Source: Rhodococcus phenolicus (GTDB lineage: Bacteria > Actinomycetota > Actinomycetes > Mycobacteriales > Mycobacteriaceae). Taken from it: a stretch of 64,000 nucleotides of DNA. The stretch covers positions 124,001 through 188,000 of the forward strand of contig NZ_LRRH01000086.1 in assembly GCF_001646785.1 (NCBI RefSeq), given 5' to 3'. Both the position numbers and the translations under genes were made by a program. The stretch's first letter is position 1, and every line of letters begins with the position of its first letter. Below the pieces are notes generated by a model. That model had not been told where the DNA came from. It made no database searches and saw only the letters and a program-made list of their open reading frames with translations. Shown in pieces: positions 34,329-43,462 of this stretch.

Positions 34329-35351
34329 ATGACCGCACACGCCGACCTGCCCGGGGGAGCCGTCCGGCTCACCCAGTACGCCGCCGGTGGCGGCTGCGCC
34401 TGCAAGGTTCCGCCCGGCGAGCTCGAACGGGTGCTCGGCGGCCTGCCGGGAGGCCGCGCGACGGGGGACCTGCTGGTCGGTGTCGAGAACGGTGACGACG
34501 GTGCCGCGGTCCGGATCGACTCTGCACCCGACGGGAGCGGCCGGGCTCTGATCGTGACCGCCGACTTCTTCACCCCGGTCGTCGACGATCCGTACGACTG
34601 GGGGCGGATCGCCGCCACCAATGCGATGTCCGACGTCTACGCGATGGGCGGCACGCCGGTGGTTGCAGTGAACCTGCTCGGCTGGCCGCGGGAACTCATA
34701 CCCTTCGAGCTGGCCGCCGAGGTGATGCGGGGCGGTGCCGACGCGTGCGCCGAGGCCGGCGCCCATCTCGCCGGTGGGCACAGCATCGACGACCGTGAGC
34801 CGAAGTACGGGCTAGCGGTCACCGGGCTGGGCGATCCGGATCGCTTGCTGCGCAACGATGCTGCCGCGCCGGGCCTGCCGCTGACCCTCACCAAGCCGCT
34901 CGGTCTCGGCATCCTCAACAACCGCCACAAGGCGACCGGGGAGCGGTTCGACGAGGCGATCGCGGTGATGACAACCCTCAACCGTGACGCGGCGCAGCTC
35001 GCCGGCGCGACCGGCGTCCGTGCCGCCACCGATGTGACGGGATTCGGTCTGCTCGGCCACCTGATGAAGATGATGCGGGCCAGCGGTACGACCGCGGTGC
35101 TCGACGCCGGGAGTGTCCCGTACGTCGGCGGTGCGAGGGAGTCGCTCGCCGAGGGGTTCGTGCCCGGCGGGAGCCGGCGCAACCTCGAGTGGGTCCGCGA
35201 CCACGTGGACTCCGCGGTGGACGACGACGAGCTGCTTCTGCTCGCCGACGCCCAGACGTCCGGCGGACTCCTGGTCGTGGGGGAGTTGCCCGGGCACCCG
35301 GTGATCGGCGAGGTGGTTCCCGCGGGAGCACAGGCGATCCGGGTGCGCTGA
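34329..35351 (+). CDS. selD: Selenide, water dikinase SelD
   Basis: 340-residue selenophosphate synthetase, making the selenium donor for SelA from selenide and ATP. The glycine-rich N-terminal loop GGGCACK contains Cys23 and Lys26, equivalent to the catalytic Cys17 and Lys20 of E. coli; this is a Cys form, not itself a selenoprotein. The AIRS-type motifs TADFFTPVVDDPYDWGRIAA, GGHSIDDREPKYGLAV and DVTGFGLLGH are intact. ATG 34329 has a weak ribosome site. Divergent from selC across 58 bp, so both directions of the Sec machinery are expressed from one short control region. Confidence 0.95.
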   Translation: MTAHADLPGGAVRLTQYAAGGGCACKVPPGELERVLGGLPGGRATGDLLVGVENGDDGAAVRIDSAPDGSGRALIVTADFFTPVVDDPYDWGRIAATNAMSDVYAMGGTPVVAVNLLGWPRELIPFELAAEVMRGGADACAEAGAHLAGGHSIDDREPKYGLAVTGLGDPDRLLRNDAAAPGLPLTLTKPLGLGILNNRHKATGERFDEAIAVMTTLNRDAAQLAGATGVRAATDVTGFGLLGHLMKMMRASGTTAVLDAGSVPYVGGARESLAEGFVPGGSRRNLEWVRDHVDSAVDDDELLLLADAQTSGGLLVVGELPGHPVIGEVVPAGAQAIRVR

Positions 35352-35464
35352 CGCCGCGCGCACCGCTGGACGACCCGAACGACCTGTCCTAGGCTCGGAA
35401 CACGCGGCACGAAGCTGTGTCGGCCCGTCACTTCCGGGGTCGGCAGCGCACACCAGGAGGCCCG

Positions 35465-38400
35465 ATGACGGAGAAGAGATCGTCTCTCCCGTGGCCCGTG
35501 CTGCGCCAGCTCGTCGGCAAGGATCTGCTCGGGCGCGGGAAGGCGGTCCGCTCCCGGAGTACCGACGAGATCGAACCGCGCACCTCGACCGCCGATCGGG
35601 TCGCGCGCAGTGTCTGTCCCTACTGCGCTGTCGGGTGCGGACAGCGGATCTTCGTCAAGGACGAGCAGATCGTCCAGATCGAGGGAGATCCCGAGAGCCC
35701 GGTCAACCGCGGCCGGCTCTGTCCCAAGGGCTCGGCGAGCAAGAATCTCGTCACCAGCGATCTGCGTGAGACCCGCGTCCGTTATCGGCGGCCCTACGGC
35801 ACCGAGTGGGAGGATCTCGACCTCGAGACCGCCATGGACATGGTCGTCGACCGGGTGCTGCGCACCCGGCGTGACACCTGGCAGGAACTCGACGAGAAGG
35901 GCCGCCGGGTCCGGCGCACGATGGGTATCGCCAGCCTCGGCGGTGCGACGCTGGACAACGAGGAGAACTACCTCATCAAGAAGCTGTTCACGGCGATGGG
36001 GGCGGTCCAGATCGAGAACCAGGCCCGCATATGACACTCCGCCACCGTCCCCGGTCTGGGGACCAGCTTCGGGCGCGGCGGCGCCACCGGCTTCACAGCC
36101 GACCTCGCCAACGCTGACTGCATCGTCATTCAGGGTTCCAACATGGCCGAGGCCCACCCGGTGGGTTTCCAGTGGGTCGTGGAGGCGCAGAAGCGGGGTG
36201 CGCGTGTCATCCACGTCGACCCGCGCTTCACCCGCACCAGCGCCGTCGCGGACAAGCATGTGCCCATCCGGGTCGGCAGCGACATCGCCTTCCTCGGCGG
36301 CATCGTCAACTACGTGCTGAGCAACGAGCTGGACTTCCGCGAGTACGTCGTCGACTACACCAACGCCGCGGCGATCGTCAGCGACAAGTTCGCGGACACC
36401 GACGACCTCGACGGGCTCTTCTCGGGCTTCGACGCCGAGTCGCGCACCTACGACCCGACGAGCTGGCAGTACGACGTGGAGGACGAACCGGGCGATCTGC
36501 ACCGGTCCCAGGCCGACGACGCCGGGGATCACGCGAAGCACAGGGAGACCGCCGCGGGCCTGCAGCACGAGGCGCACGGCATCCAGGTCGCGGGCAGCCC
36601 GAGGCGGGACGAGACCCTGCAGCATCCGCGCTGCGTCTACCAGGTGCTCAAACGGCACTTCGCCCGCTACACCCCCGAGGTGGTCGAGCAGGTGTGCGGC
36701 GTTTCGCAGGAGGACTTCCTCGAGGTCTGCCGGGCGTGGACGGAGAATTCCGGTCGGGAGCGGACGACCGCGCTCGTCTACAGCGTGGGCTGGACCCAGC
36801 ACAGCGTGGGCGTGCAGTACATCCGCACCGGCGCCATCCTGCAGCTGCTGCTGGGCAACATGGGCCGCCCCGGCGGAGGCGTGATGGCGCTGCGCGGCCA
36901 CGCCAGTATCCAGGGCTCCACCGACATCCCCACCCTGTTCGACATCCTCCCCGGTTATCTGCCGATGCCCGACGCCGACCGGCACGCGACGCTGTCGGAG
37001 TGGGTCGACAGCGTCCGCAAACCGGGCAGCAAGGGCTTCTGGTCGCAGGCCGACGCGTATGCCGTCAACCTGCTCAAGGCCTACTGGGGCGACGCAGCCA
37101 CCCCGGACAACGACTTCTGCTACGACCACATGCCCAGGATCACCGGCGATCACGGCACCTACCGCACGGTCCTCGACATGATCGACGGCAAGGTCAAGGG
37201 CTATTTCCTCCTCGGCCAGAACCCGGCCGTGGGATCGGCGCACGGCCGGGCCCAGCGGCTCGGGATGGCGAACCTCGACTGGCTCGTGGTGCGCGATCTG
37301 TTCGAGATCGAGAGTGCGAGCTTCTGGAAGGACTCGCCGGAGGTCGAGACCGGGGAGATCGTGACGGAGGAGTGCGGCACGGAGGTCTTCCTGTTCCCGG
37401 CGGCCTCCTACGCGGAGAAGGAAGGCACCTTCACGCAGACCCAGCGAATGCTCCAGTGGCGTGAGAAGGCCGTCGAGCCGCCGGAGGACTGCCGCTCGGA
37501 ACTGTGGTTCTTCTACCACCTCGGGCGCCTGATCCGAGAACGGCTGGCGGGGTCGACCGACGAGCGCGACCGACCGCTGCTCGACCTGGCCTGGGATTAT
37601 CCCGTGCACGGCGAGCACGACGAGCCCAGCGCCGAATCGGTGCTGATGGAGATCAACGGATACGACCTGGCGACGCGTCGGCCGCTGTCGTCGTTCACCG
37701 AGATGAAGGCCGACGGCTCCACACTGGGCGGCTGCTGGATCTACACCGGGGTGTACGCCGACGGCGTCAACCAGGCCGCCCGCCGCAAGTCCCGTCACGA
37801 GCAGTCGTTCGTGGCTCCGGAGTGGGGCTGGGCGTGGCCGATGAACCGCCGCATCCTCTACAACCGGGCGTCCGCCGACCCCGAGGGCAGGCCGTGGAGC
37901 GAGCGCAAGGCCTACGTGTGGTGGGACGCCGGCACGGGGCAGTGGACGGGTGAGGACGTGCCGGACTTCGAGAGGACCAAACCGCCGGACTATCGCTCGC
38001 CCGAAGGCGCCGACGGTGTCGAGGCGCTCGAGGGGATCGACCCGTTCATCATGCAGGGTGACGGCAAGGGCGCTCTCTACGTGCCGCAGGGACTCGTCGA
38101 CGGACCGATGCCGACCCACTACGAACCCGTCGAGTCACCGTTCCGCAATCTGCTCTACGGGCAGCAGGCCAACCCCACGCGCATGGAGTACCGCCGCGGT
38201 GACAACCCGATGAATCCGGCACCGCCGCAGGAACACGTCGGGGTCTTTCCCTTCGTGTTCACGACCAGCCGGCTCACCGAGCATCACACCGCGGGCGCGA
38301 TGAGCCGCTACCTGGAGCATCTCGCCGAGCTGCAGCCGGAGATGTTCGTCGAGGTCTCGCCCGCCCTCGCGGCCGAACGGGGGCTCGAGCACATGGGCTG

Positions 38401-38788
38401 GTGTCACGTGGTCACCGCCCGTTCGGCGATCGAGGGCCGGGTGTTGGTCACGGACCGGCTGCGCCCGCTGAAGGTCGAGGGCCGGACCGTCCATCAGGTG
38501 TGGATGCCCTACCACTGGGGAGGGGGCGGCATGGTGACGGGGGACTCGGCCAACGACCTGTTCGGCATCACCCTGGACCCCAACGTGCTCATCCAGGAGA
38601 CCAAGGTCGGTACGTGCGACGTCCGGCCCGGACGCCGGCCGGTCGGTGCGGCGCTGCGGGAGTACGTCGAGGGATACGTACGCCGGGCCGGGGTAACCGG
38701 CAATTTTTACCCACCCATCGTCACGGTCGCGGGCGACCCCGCCGTCACCGTTTCGGACGAGGCACGCACCACGGAGGAGGACGAGTGA
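35465..38788 (+). CDS. Formate dehydrogenase alpha subunit, selenocysteine-containing (in-frame UGA)
   Basis: Molybdopterin (bis-MGD) formate dehydrogenase catalytic subunit, 1107 residues when UGA 36032-36034 is read as selenocysteine 190. Both halves are in the same frame and match one FDH: N-terminal 4Fe-4S motif C51-x2-C54-x3-C58...C86, then NQARI-Sec-HSATVPGLG with the catalytic His after Sec, and the C-terminal MGD-binding domain ending after ANDLFGITLDPNV. It oxidises formate to CO2. A SECIS hairpin follows the UGA. ATG 35465 has a perfect AGGAGG. There is no twin-arginine signal, unlike E. coli FdnG. Residues about 341-380 are a charged His/Gln-rich insert. The GTGA overlap couples it to the beta subunit. 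Confidence 0.95.
36032..36063 (+). promoter_or_regulatory. UGA-Sec codon and bacterial SECIS hairpin
   Basis: UGA at 36032-36034 is followed, 12 bases later, by a perfect 6-bp stem GTCCCC (36047-36052) / GGGGAC (36058-36063) closing a GGTCT loop. The loop sequence and its distance from UGA fit the SelB-binding apical loop of E. coli fdhF (AGGUCU). It lies in the coding region, as bacterial SECIS elements do. Confidence 0.9.
36485..36604 (+). other. Extra charged segment in the FDH alpha subunit
   Basis: Codes for residues about 341-380, rich in Asp, His, Gln and Ala (begins EPGDLHRSQADDAGDHAKHR). In E. coli FdnG the flanking parts (SWxY...E and RDxTLQHPRC) are separated by only a few residues, so about 35-40 residues are inserted. 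Confidence 0.6.
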
Positions 38789-39699
38789 TCGGCCGCAACA
38801 GTCTCTTCGGGCCACTCGATCCCGCGCCCGACGCCGGATACGAGGATTCGCCGGCGCGGAAGGGCTTCTTCACCGACACCAGCGTGTGCATCGGCTGCAA
38901 GGCCTGCGAGGTCGCCTGCAAGGAGTGGAACGACGTCCCCGAGAACGTCTTCGCGATGCTCGGCACCTCCTACGACAACAGCCACTCGCTCAACGCAAAT
39001 CAATGGCGTCACGTCGCCTTCATCGAGCGACCGGCCGAGCAGCGGGAATCGGTATCGCTCGGCATGCCCACCGTCGGGGCGGCACCGAGCGACCGGCCCG
39101 ACGACGAGAAGCCGGATTTCCGGTGGCTGATGTCCTCCGACGTCTGCAAGCACTGCACCCACGCCGCCTGTCTCGACGTCTGCCCGACCGGTTCCCTGTT
39201 CCGGAGCGAGTTCGGCACCGTGGTCGTGCAGGACGACATCTGCAACGGGTGCGGCTACTGCGTCGCCGCATGCCCGTACGGCGTCATCGACCGTCGCAAG
39301 GGACCGGAGGGAGACCCGAAAGTCGGTATCGCCCAGAAATGCACGCTCTGCTACGACCGGCTCACCGACGGACAGACACCCTCGTGCGCGCAGGCGTGCC
39401 CCACCGAGTCGATCCAGTTCGGCGACGTCGAGGAGCTGCGCCGGCGGGCCGACGAGCGGCTGGCGCGGTTGCACGAGCAGGGCGTCACGGACGCCCGGCT
39501 CTACGGCAACGATCCCGAGGACGGGGTCGGCGGTACCGGTGCCTTCTTCCTGCTCCTCGACGAGCCCGAGGTCTACGGTCTGCCGCCCGACCCGGTGGTG
39601 ACCACCAAGGACCTGCCGCAGATGTGGAGCCGGGCCGCCGTCGCGGCGGCCGCGATGCTGACGGGCGCGGCCCTGTCGTTCCTCGGGAGGCGCGGATGA
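38785..39699 (+). CDS. Formate dehydrogenase beta subunit (four 4Fe-4S clusters)
   Basis: 304-residue iron-sulfur electron-transfer subunit. Four Cys clusters are visible: C35-x2-C-x2-C-x3-C, CKHCTHAACLDVCPTG, CNGCGYCVAACPYG and CTLCYDRLTDGQTPSCAQACP. The last 25 residues (RAAVAAAAMLTGAALSFLGRRG) form one membrane helix, as in FdnH. Length is close to E. coli FdnH. GTG 38785 overlaps the alpha stop (GTGA). It should pass electrons from the Mo/Se site to the membrane subunit that follows. Confidence 0.93.
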   Translation: MIGRNSLFGPLDPAPDAGYEDSPARKGFFTDTSVCIGCKACEVACKEWNDVPENVFAMLGTSYDNSHSLNANQWRHVAFIERPAEQRESVSLGMPTVGAAPSDRPDDEKPDFRWLMSSDVCKHCTHAACLDVCPTGSLFRSEFGTVVVQDDICNGCGYCVAACPYGVIDRRKGPEGDPKVGIAQKCTLCYDRLTDGQTPSCAQACPTESIQFGDVEELRRRADERLARLHEQGVTDARLYGNDPEDGVGGTGAFFLLLDEPEVYGLPPDPVVTTKDLPQMWSRAAVAAAAMLTGAALSFLGRRG

Positions 39700-40715
39700 C
39701 GCAGGTGCAGCACGGCGGCAGCCCGGGGCGTCCACACCGGTCCGGAGCCGGTCGCGGTGGCGACCGGGTGATGGTGCCGGAGGCCGACTTCGAGTCCTAC
39801 TACGGACGCCCCATCGTGAAGCCGGCGCCCTGGGAACACGACATCGCCGTCTACCTGTTCTCCGGAGGAGTGGCGGCCGGATCCTCGATGCTCGCCGCGG
39901 GCGCGGATCTGACCGGCCGCCCTGCGCTGCGCCGGGTCGCCCGGCTCGGCTCGCTCGTGAGCCTGCTCGTCAGCATGGGCACCCTCGTCCACGACCTCGG
40001 CAAGCCGGCCCGGTTCCTCAACATGCTGCGGGTGGCCAAGCCGACCTCGCCGATGTCGGTCGGCACCTGGATCCTGTCGCTGCACGGCCCGTTCGCCGGA
40101 GTCGCTGCGGCAGCGGAGCTGGCCGGAATGCTGCCCACCCGGTGGAAGCGGGGACCGGTTCGGCTCCTGCTCGCCCTCGGCCGGCCCGCCGGGCTCGTGG
40201 GGGCCGCGACCGCGCCACCCGTGGCCGCCTACACCGCGGTACTCCTCTCCGACACCGCCACCCCCGCCTGGCACTCCGCCTACGAAGAGCTGCCGTTCGT
40301 GTTCTGCGGGTCTGCCGCCGCGGCGTCCGGCGGCCTCGGTCTCCTGGGTGCGCCGGTCGCCGAAGCCGGACCCGCGCGCGTCTTCGCCGTCGGCGGCGCG
40401 CTCGTCGAGCTGGCGGCGGGGCGCCGGATGGAGCGGTCGATGGGTCTGCCGGCCGAGACACTCCACCTGGGCAGGGCAGGACGGCTGATGAGGGCGAGCA
40501 CGGTGCTCACTGCGGCAGGCACCGTCGGCGCGCTTGCCGGACGCCGCAGCCGGGTGCTTTCGATGATCTCCGGCGCCGCGCTGATGGTGGGCTCGTTGTG
40601 CACTCGTCTCGGTGTCTACGAGGCGGGTATCGCCTCGGCGAAGGACCCCAGGTACACCGTGGTTCCCCAGCGGGAGCGGGTCGATCGCGGGGAGCCGGTG
40701 CGCTACCGGGTCTGA
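39696..40715 (+). CDS. NrfD/PsrC-family membrane subunit of formate dehydrogenase
   Basis: 339-residue polytopic membrane protein with about eight helices. PAPWEHDIAVYLFSGGVAAGSSML, LGSLVSLLVSMGTLVHDLGKPARFLNMLRV and SPMSVGTWILSLHGPFAG are the NrfD hallmarks. NrfD subunits exchange electrons between a ferredoxin-like subunit and the menaquinone pool and contain no haem, so this replaces the cytochrome b of FdnGHI. ATG 39696 overlaps the beta stop (ATGA). Its last 13 bases overlap the convergent sigma-factor gene. Confidence 0.9.
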   Translation: MTQVQHGGSPGRPHRSGAGRGGDRVMVPEADFESYYGRPIVKPAPWEHDIAVYLFSGGVAAGSSMLAAGADLTGRPALRRVARLGSLVSLLVSMGTLVHDLGKPARFLNMLRVAKPTSPMSVGTWILSLHGPFAGVAAAAELAGMLPTRWKRGPVRLLLALGRPAGLVGAATAPPVAAYTAVLLSDTATPAWHSAYEELPFVFCGSAAAASGGLGLLGAPVAEAGPARVFAVGGALVELAAGRRMERSMGLPAETLHLGRAGRLMRASTVLTAAGTVGALAGRRSRVLSMISGAALMVGSLCTRLGVYEAGIASAKDPRYTVVPQRERVDRGEPVRYRV

Positions 40716-41770
40716 GCCGCACCGTCGTGTCGGTCGCGCGCCGGCGGCGTCGGCGGCAGCCCGAACTTCTCGAACAGCCCCACCTCGAAGAACGCGGTCA
40801 CGTGCACGACCCGGCCGCCGACGATGTCGAGCACCTGCAACTGGAACGGATGGTGCTGCCCGTCCTCGCCGCGCATGTACAACCCGAGCGCAGGCTGCCC
40901 GTTCGCGACCGTCGGAATCAGGATCTGGTCGCCGGGACCCTTCGCCGGGCAGTTGACCCGGATCAGCGTGCCGATGTTCTCGGCGCCGCGGTACCAGCCG
41001 TCGAACGGTGGCATCTCCCAGACGGCCTGCTCGGTGAGCATCCGGACGATCGAGTCGATGTCGTAGTTCTCGAAACCGTCGACCCACCGCTGGACCAGTT
41101 CCCGGGTCTCGGCGCTGTCCGGTTCGGCGAGGTTGTCGCGCGTGACGTCGGCATCGTTGAGCTGGGCCCGGGCGCGCTGCAGCAGGCTGTTGACCGCCGC
41201 GGTCGTCGTGCCGAGCGCCGCGGCGACCTCGGAGGCCCGCCACTGCAGCACCTCCCGCAGCAGCAGCACCGCTCGCTGCCGCGCAGACAGATGCTGCAGC
41301 GCAGCCACGAACGCCAGCCGGATCGAATCGCGCGACGTGACGATCACAGCCGGATCGGACGGGTCGTCGGAGTGGCCGTCGTCGCCGAACGCGCCCGGAA
41401 TGGGCTCCAGCCACGGCACTTCGGGACGCTGCACCAGGTCGTCCGCCGGATCCGAACTCGGCGCACCCAACCCGGTGGGGAGCGGACGGCGCGAGCGGCC
41501 CTCGAGCGCCGTGAGACACACGTTGGTCGCGATGCGGTGCAGCCACGTCCGCAGCGAGGCGCGGCCCCCGAAGTTCTCGTAGCCGCGCCACGCCCGCAGA
41601 TAGGTTTCCTGCACGAGGTCCTCGGCGTCGTGGATCGACCCGCTCATGCGGTAGCAGTGCGCGAGCAGTTCACGACGGTACGGATCCGCGCGGCTCATGA
41701 AGTCCGCTTCGGCGGTTCCGCCCACCGAATCCGGATAGTCCTCTACTACGTCGAGCGCCTGTTCGGTCAT
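40703..41770 (-). CDS. ECF sigma factor, SigG-like, with SnoaL-type C-terminal domain
   Basis: 355-residue sigma factor. Region 2 contains HCYRMSGSIHDAEDLVQETYLRAWRGYENF, region 4 LREVLQWRASEVAAALGTTTAAVNSLLQRARAQL (parts quoted; residues about 30-65 and 185-220). The last about 130 residues form a SnoaL/NTF2-like domain (WEMPPFDGWYRGAENIG), as in mycobacterial SigG, where it replaces an anti-sigma factor. ATG 41770 follows a GAGG/GGCAGGG site. Divergent from the UbiB-like gene. Targets unknown; mycobacterial SigG is linked to DNA damage, but this cannot be assumed here. Confidence 0.9.
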   Translation of the reverse strand: MTEQALDVVEDYPDSVGGTAEADFMSRADPYRRELLAHCYRMSGSIHDAEDLVQETYLRAWRGYENFGGRASLRTWLHRIATNVCLTALEGRSRRPLPTGLGAPSSDPADDLVQRPEVPWLEPIPGAFGDDGHSDDPSDPAVIVTSRDSIRLAFVAALQHLSARQRAVLLLREVLQWRASEVAAALGTTTAAVNSLLQRARAQLNDADVTRDNLAEPDSAETRELVQRWVDGFENYDIDSIVRMLTEQAVWEMPPFDGWYRGAENIGTLIRVNCPAKGPGDQILIPTVANGQPALGLYMRGEDGQHHPFQLQVLDIVGGRVVHVTAFFEVGLFEKFGLPPTPPARDRHDGAAQTR

Positions 41771-41932
41771 GGCCCTGCCCGCCTCGGTCGACACGAATGT
41801 TCTCGGGATACCCGAACGAGGGTAGTCGGCGGGCCCGACAGAAACAGCCACTCGAAGTATCTGTGCACTGCAGGTACCGTCCAACACTGCGCAGGACGAC
41901 GGAGACGCCGGCGCCGGACACGAGGGGGATTC

Positions 41933-43372
41933 GTGCACGATGCAGCGGAGCCGGGAGCCGCGGCCGAGCCGGGCGCCGCGCCGCCCGCGGTAGGCCCGTA
42001 CGCGGGCGGACCGCCGCCCGCGGCGCTGCTGGTCACCATGCCGCCGCTCGATCGGTTCGGTCCGACCGAACTGGGCCGGGCGCTCGTCGTCGCCGTCGTC
42101 ATGGTGGTCCAGGTGCTGCTGAAGGTTCTCGCGTGGCCGCTGCGTCCGGACGGTCGCGGAGTCGTCGACGCGGCCGCCGAGGGGGTCGTCGACGCGTTCG
42201 AGATCCTCGGACCGACGTTCGTGAAGCTCGGTCAGCTCATCGCGTCGTCGTCGGGGCTGTTCCCGCGACCTCTCGCCGACGCGTGCCTGCGCTGCCTCGA
42301 CGACGTGCCACCCGTCCCGTCCGAGCAGGCGCGGGCGGTGCTGGAGGCGGATCTCGGGCACCGCGTGGACGAGCTGTTCGCGCGTTTCGACGACACACCC
42401 CTCGCCGCGGCATCCGTCGCCCAGGTGCACGCGTGCGTGCTGCACGACGGTCGCGCGGCGGTGGTGAAGATCCAGCGTCCCGGCATCCGGCACCGGATGC
42501 TCGTCGATCTGCGTGCCGCGTACGCGGGTGCACGGCTTCTGCAGGTGTTCGAGTTCTTCCGGATCGCGAACGCCCCGGCGATCATCCGGGACCTGTACGC
42601 GGCGACGATGACCGAACTGAACAGCGCCGTCGAGGCGGACCGGCAGTCGCGGTTCCGGGACCGGATCGGTGCGTTCGGTGACAACAAGGGTGTCACCACA
42701 CCGGAGGTGTACTGGGACTACTGCGGTCCGCGGGTGATCTGCATGGAACGGCTGTACGGGATTCCGATGGACCGGGTCACCGCCGATCCGGACAGCGGTG
42801 TCGACACGAGACTGCTGATCCGGCGCGGGGTGAAGGTGTGGATCGAGTCGGTCGTGCTGCACGGCCCGTTCCACGGCGACGTCCACGCGGGGAACCTGTG
42901 GCTGCTCGACGACGGCCGGCTCGCGCTCCTGGATTTCGGCATCGTCGGTGAGCTGCCCGAGCATTGGCGGGTGATTCTGCGGGATCTGTTCCGTGCCACC
43001 GCCGTGGACGGCGACTTCGCCCGTGTCGCCCGCGGGATCCGCGCGCTCGGGTACGGCACCGGAAACGACGAGGACGACGCGACGCTCGGCGCTCAGGTCG
43101 CCGAGGCGCTGGCCCCGCTGTTGGGTCGTGAGCTCGGGGACCTGCGGCTGAGCGATCTCATCATGGCGTTGATCCGGCTCGGTAAACGCTGGGGTGTCGC
43201 GAGCCCGGAGGAGATGGTGCTCTTCGGCAAGCAGCTCGGCTATTTCGAGCGGTACGCGACGGCGCTGGCACCGGGCTGGGTCCTGGGGCAGGACCTGTAT
43301 CTGTTCCGCAACATCTTCCCGGACGAGGTGGCCATAGGTGCCGCCGAATCGGGCGTTAGCCTGCCCGACTGA
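41933..43372 (+). CDS. ABC1/UbiB-family (AarF) atypical kinase
   Basis: 479-residue UbiB-family protein. KxGQ motif in GPTFVKLGQLIASSSGLFP, Ala-rich loop ASVAQVHACVL, VVKIQRPGIRH, and the catalytic/metal motifs HGDVHAGNLWLLDDGRLALLDFGI are intact. A hydrophobic segment near 50-65 may associate with the membrane. Members support quinone or lipid metabolism through ATPase-like activity. GTG 41933 has GAGGGGG upstream; the frame is open much further but inside other genes. Divergent from the sigma-factor gene with 162 bp between. Confidence 0.9.
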   Translation: MHDAAEPGAAAEPGAAPPAVGPYAGGPPPAALLVTMPPLDRFGPTELGRALVVAVVMVVQVLLKVLAWPLRPDGRGVVDAAAEGVVDAFEILGPTFVKLGQLIASSSGLFPRPLADACLRCLDDVPPVPSEQARAVLEADLGHRVDELFARFDDTPLAAASVAQVHACVLHDGRAAVVKIQRPGIRHRMLVDLRAAYAGARLLQVFEFFRIANAPAIIRDLYAATMTELNSAVEADRQSRFRDRIGAFGDNKGVTTPEVYWDYCGPRVICMERLYGIPMDRVTADPDSGVDTRLLIRRGVKVWIESVVLHGPFHGDVHAGNLWLLDDGRLALLDFGIVGELPEHWRVILRDLFRATAVDGDFARVARGIRALGYGTGNDEDDATLGAQVAEALAPLLGRELGDLRLSDLIMALIRLGKRWGVASPEEMVLFGKQLGYFERYATALAPGWVLGQDLYLFRNIFPDEVAIGAAESGVSLPD

Positions 43373-43421
43373 TCGATACGCTCCCGGCCTCTTTACAGCT
43401 CCCGCGCGCTCGAATAATTTT

Positions 43422-43431
43422 AACGATCGTT
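43422..43431. promoter_or_regulatory. Palindrome AACGATCGTT before the crotonase operon
   Basis: Perfect 10-bp palindrome in an AT-rich stretch 31 bp upstream of the crotonase ATG (43463). Such a core is usual for TetR-family operators; the TetR gene at 47038 in the same operon is the natural candidate. Confidence 0.45.
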
Positions 43432-43462
43432 CGACTCAACTTCGGGAAGGGATCTCCTCGCC

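Noticed and set aside
35465-36034. FDH gene as a truncated ORF or pseudogene broken by TGA
   Set aside because: Both sides are in the same frame, the residue is the known Sec position before the catalytic His, a SECIS hairpin follows and selABCD are adjacent.
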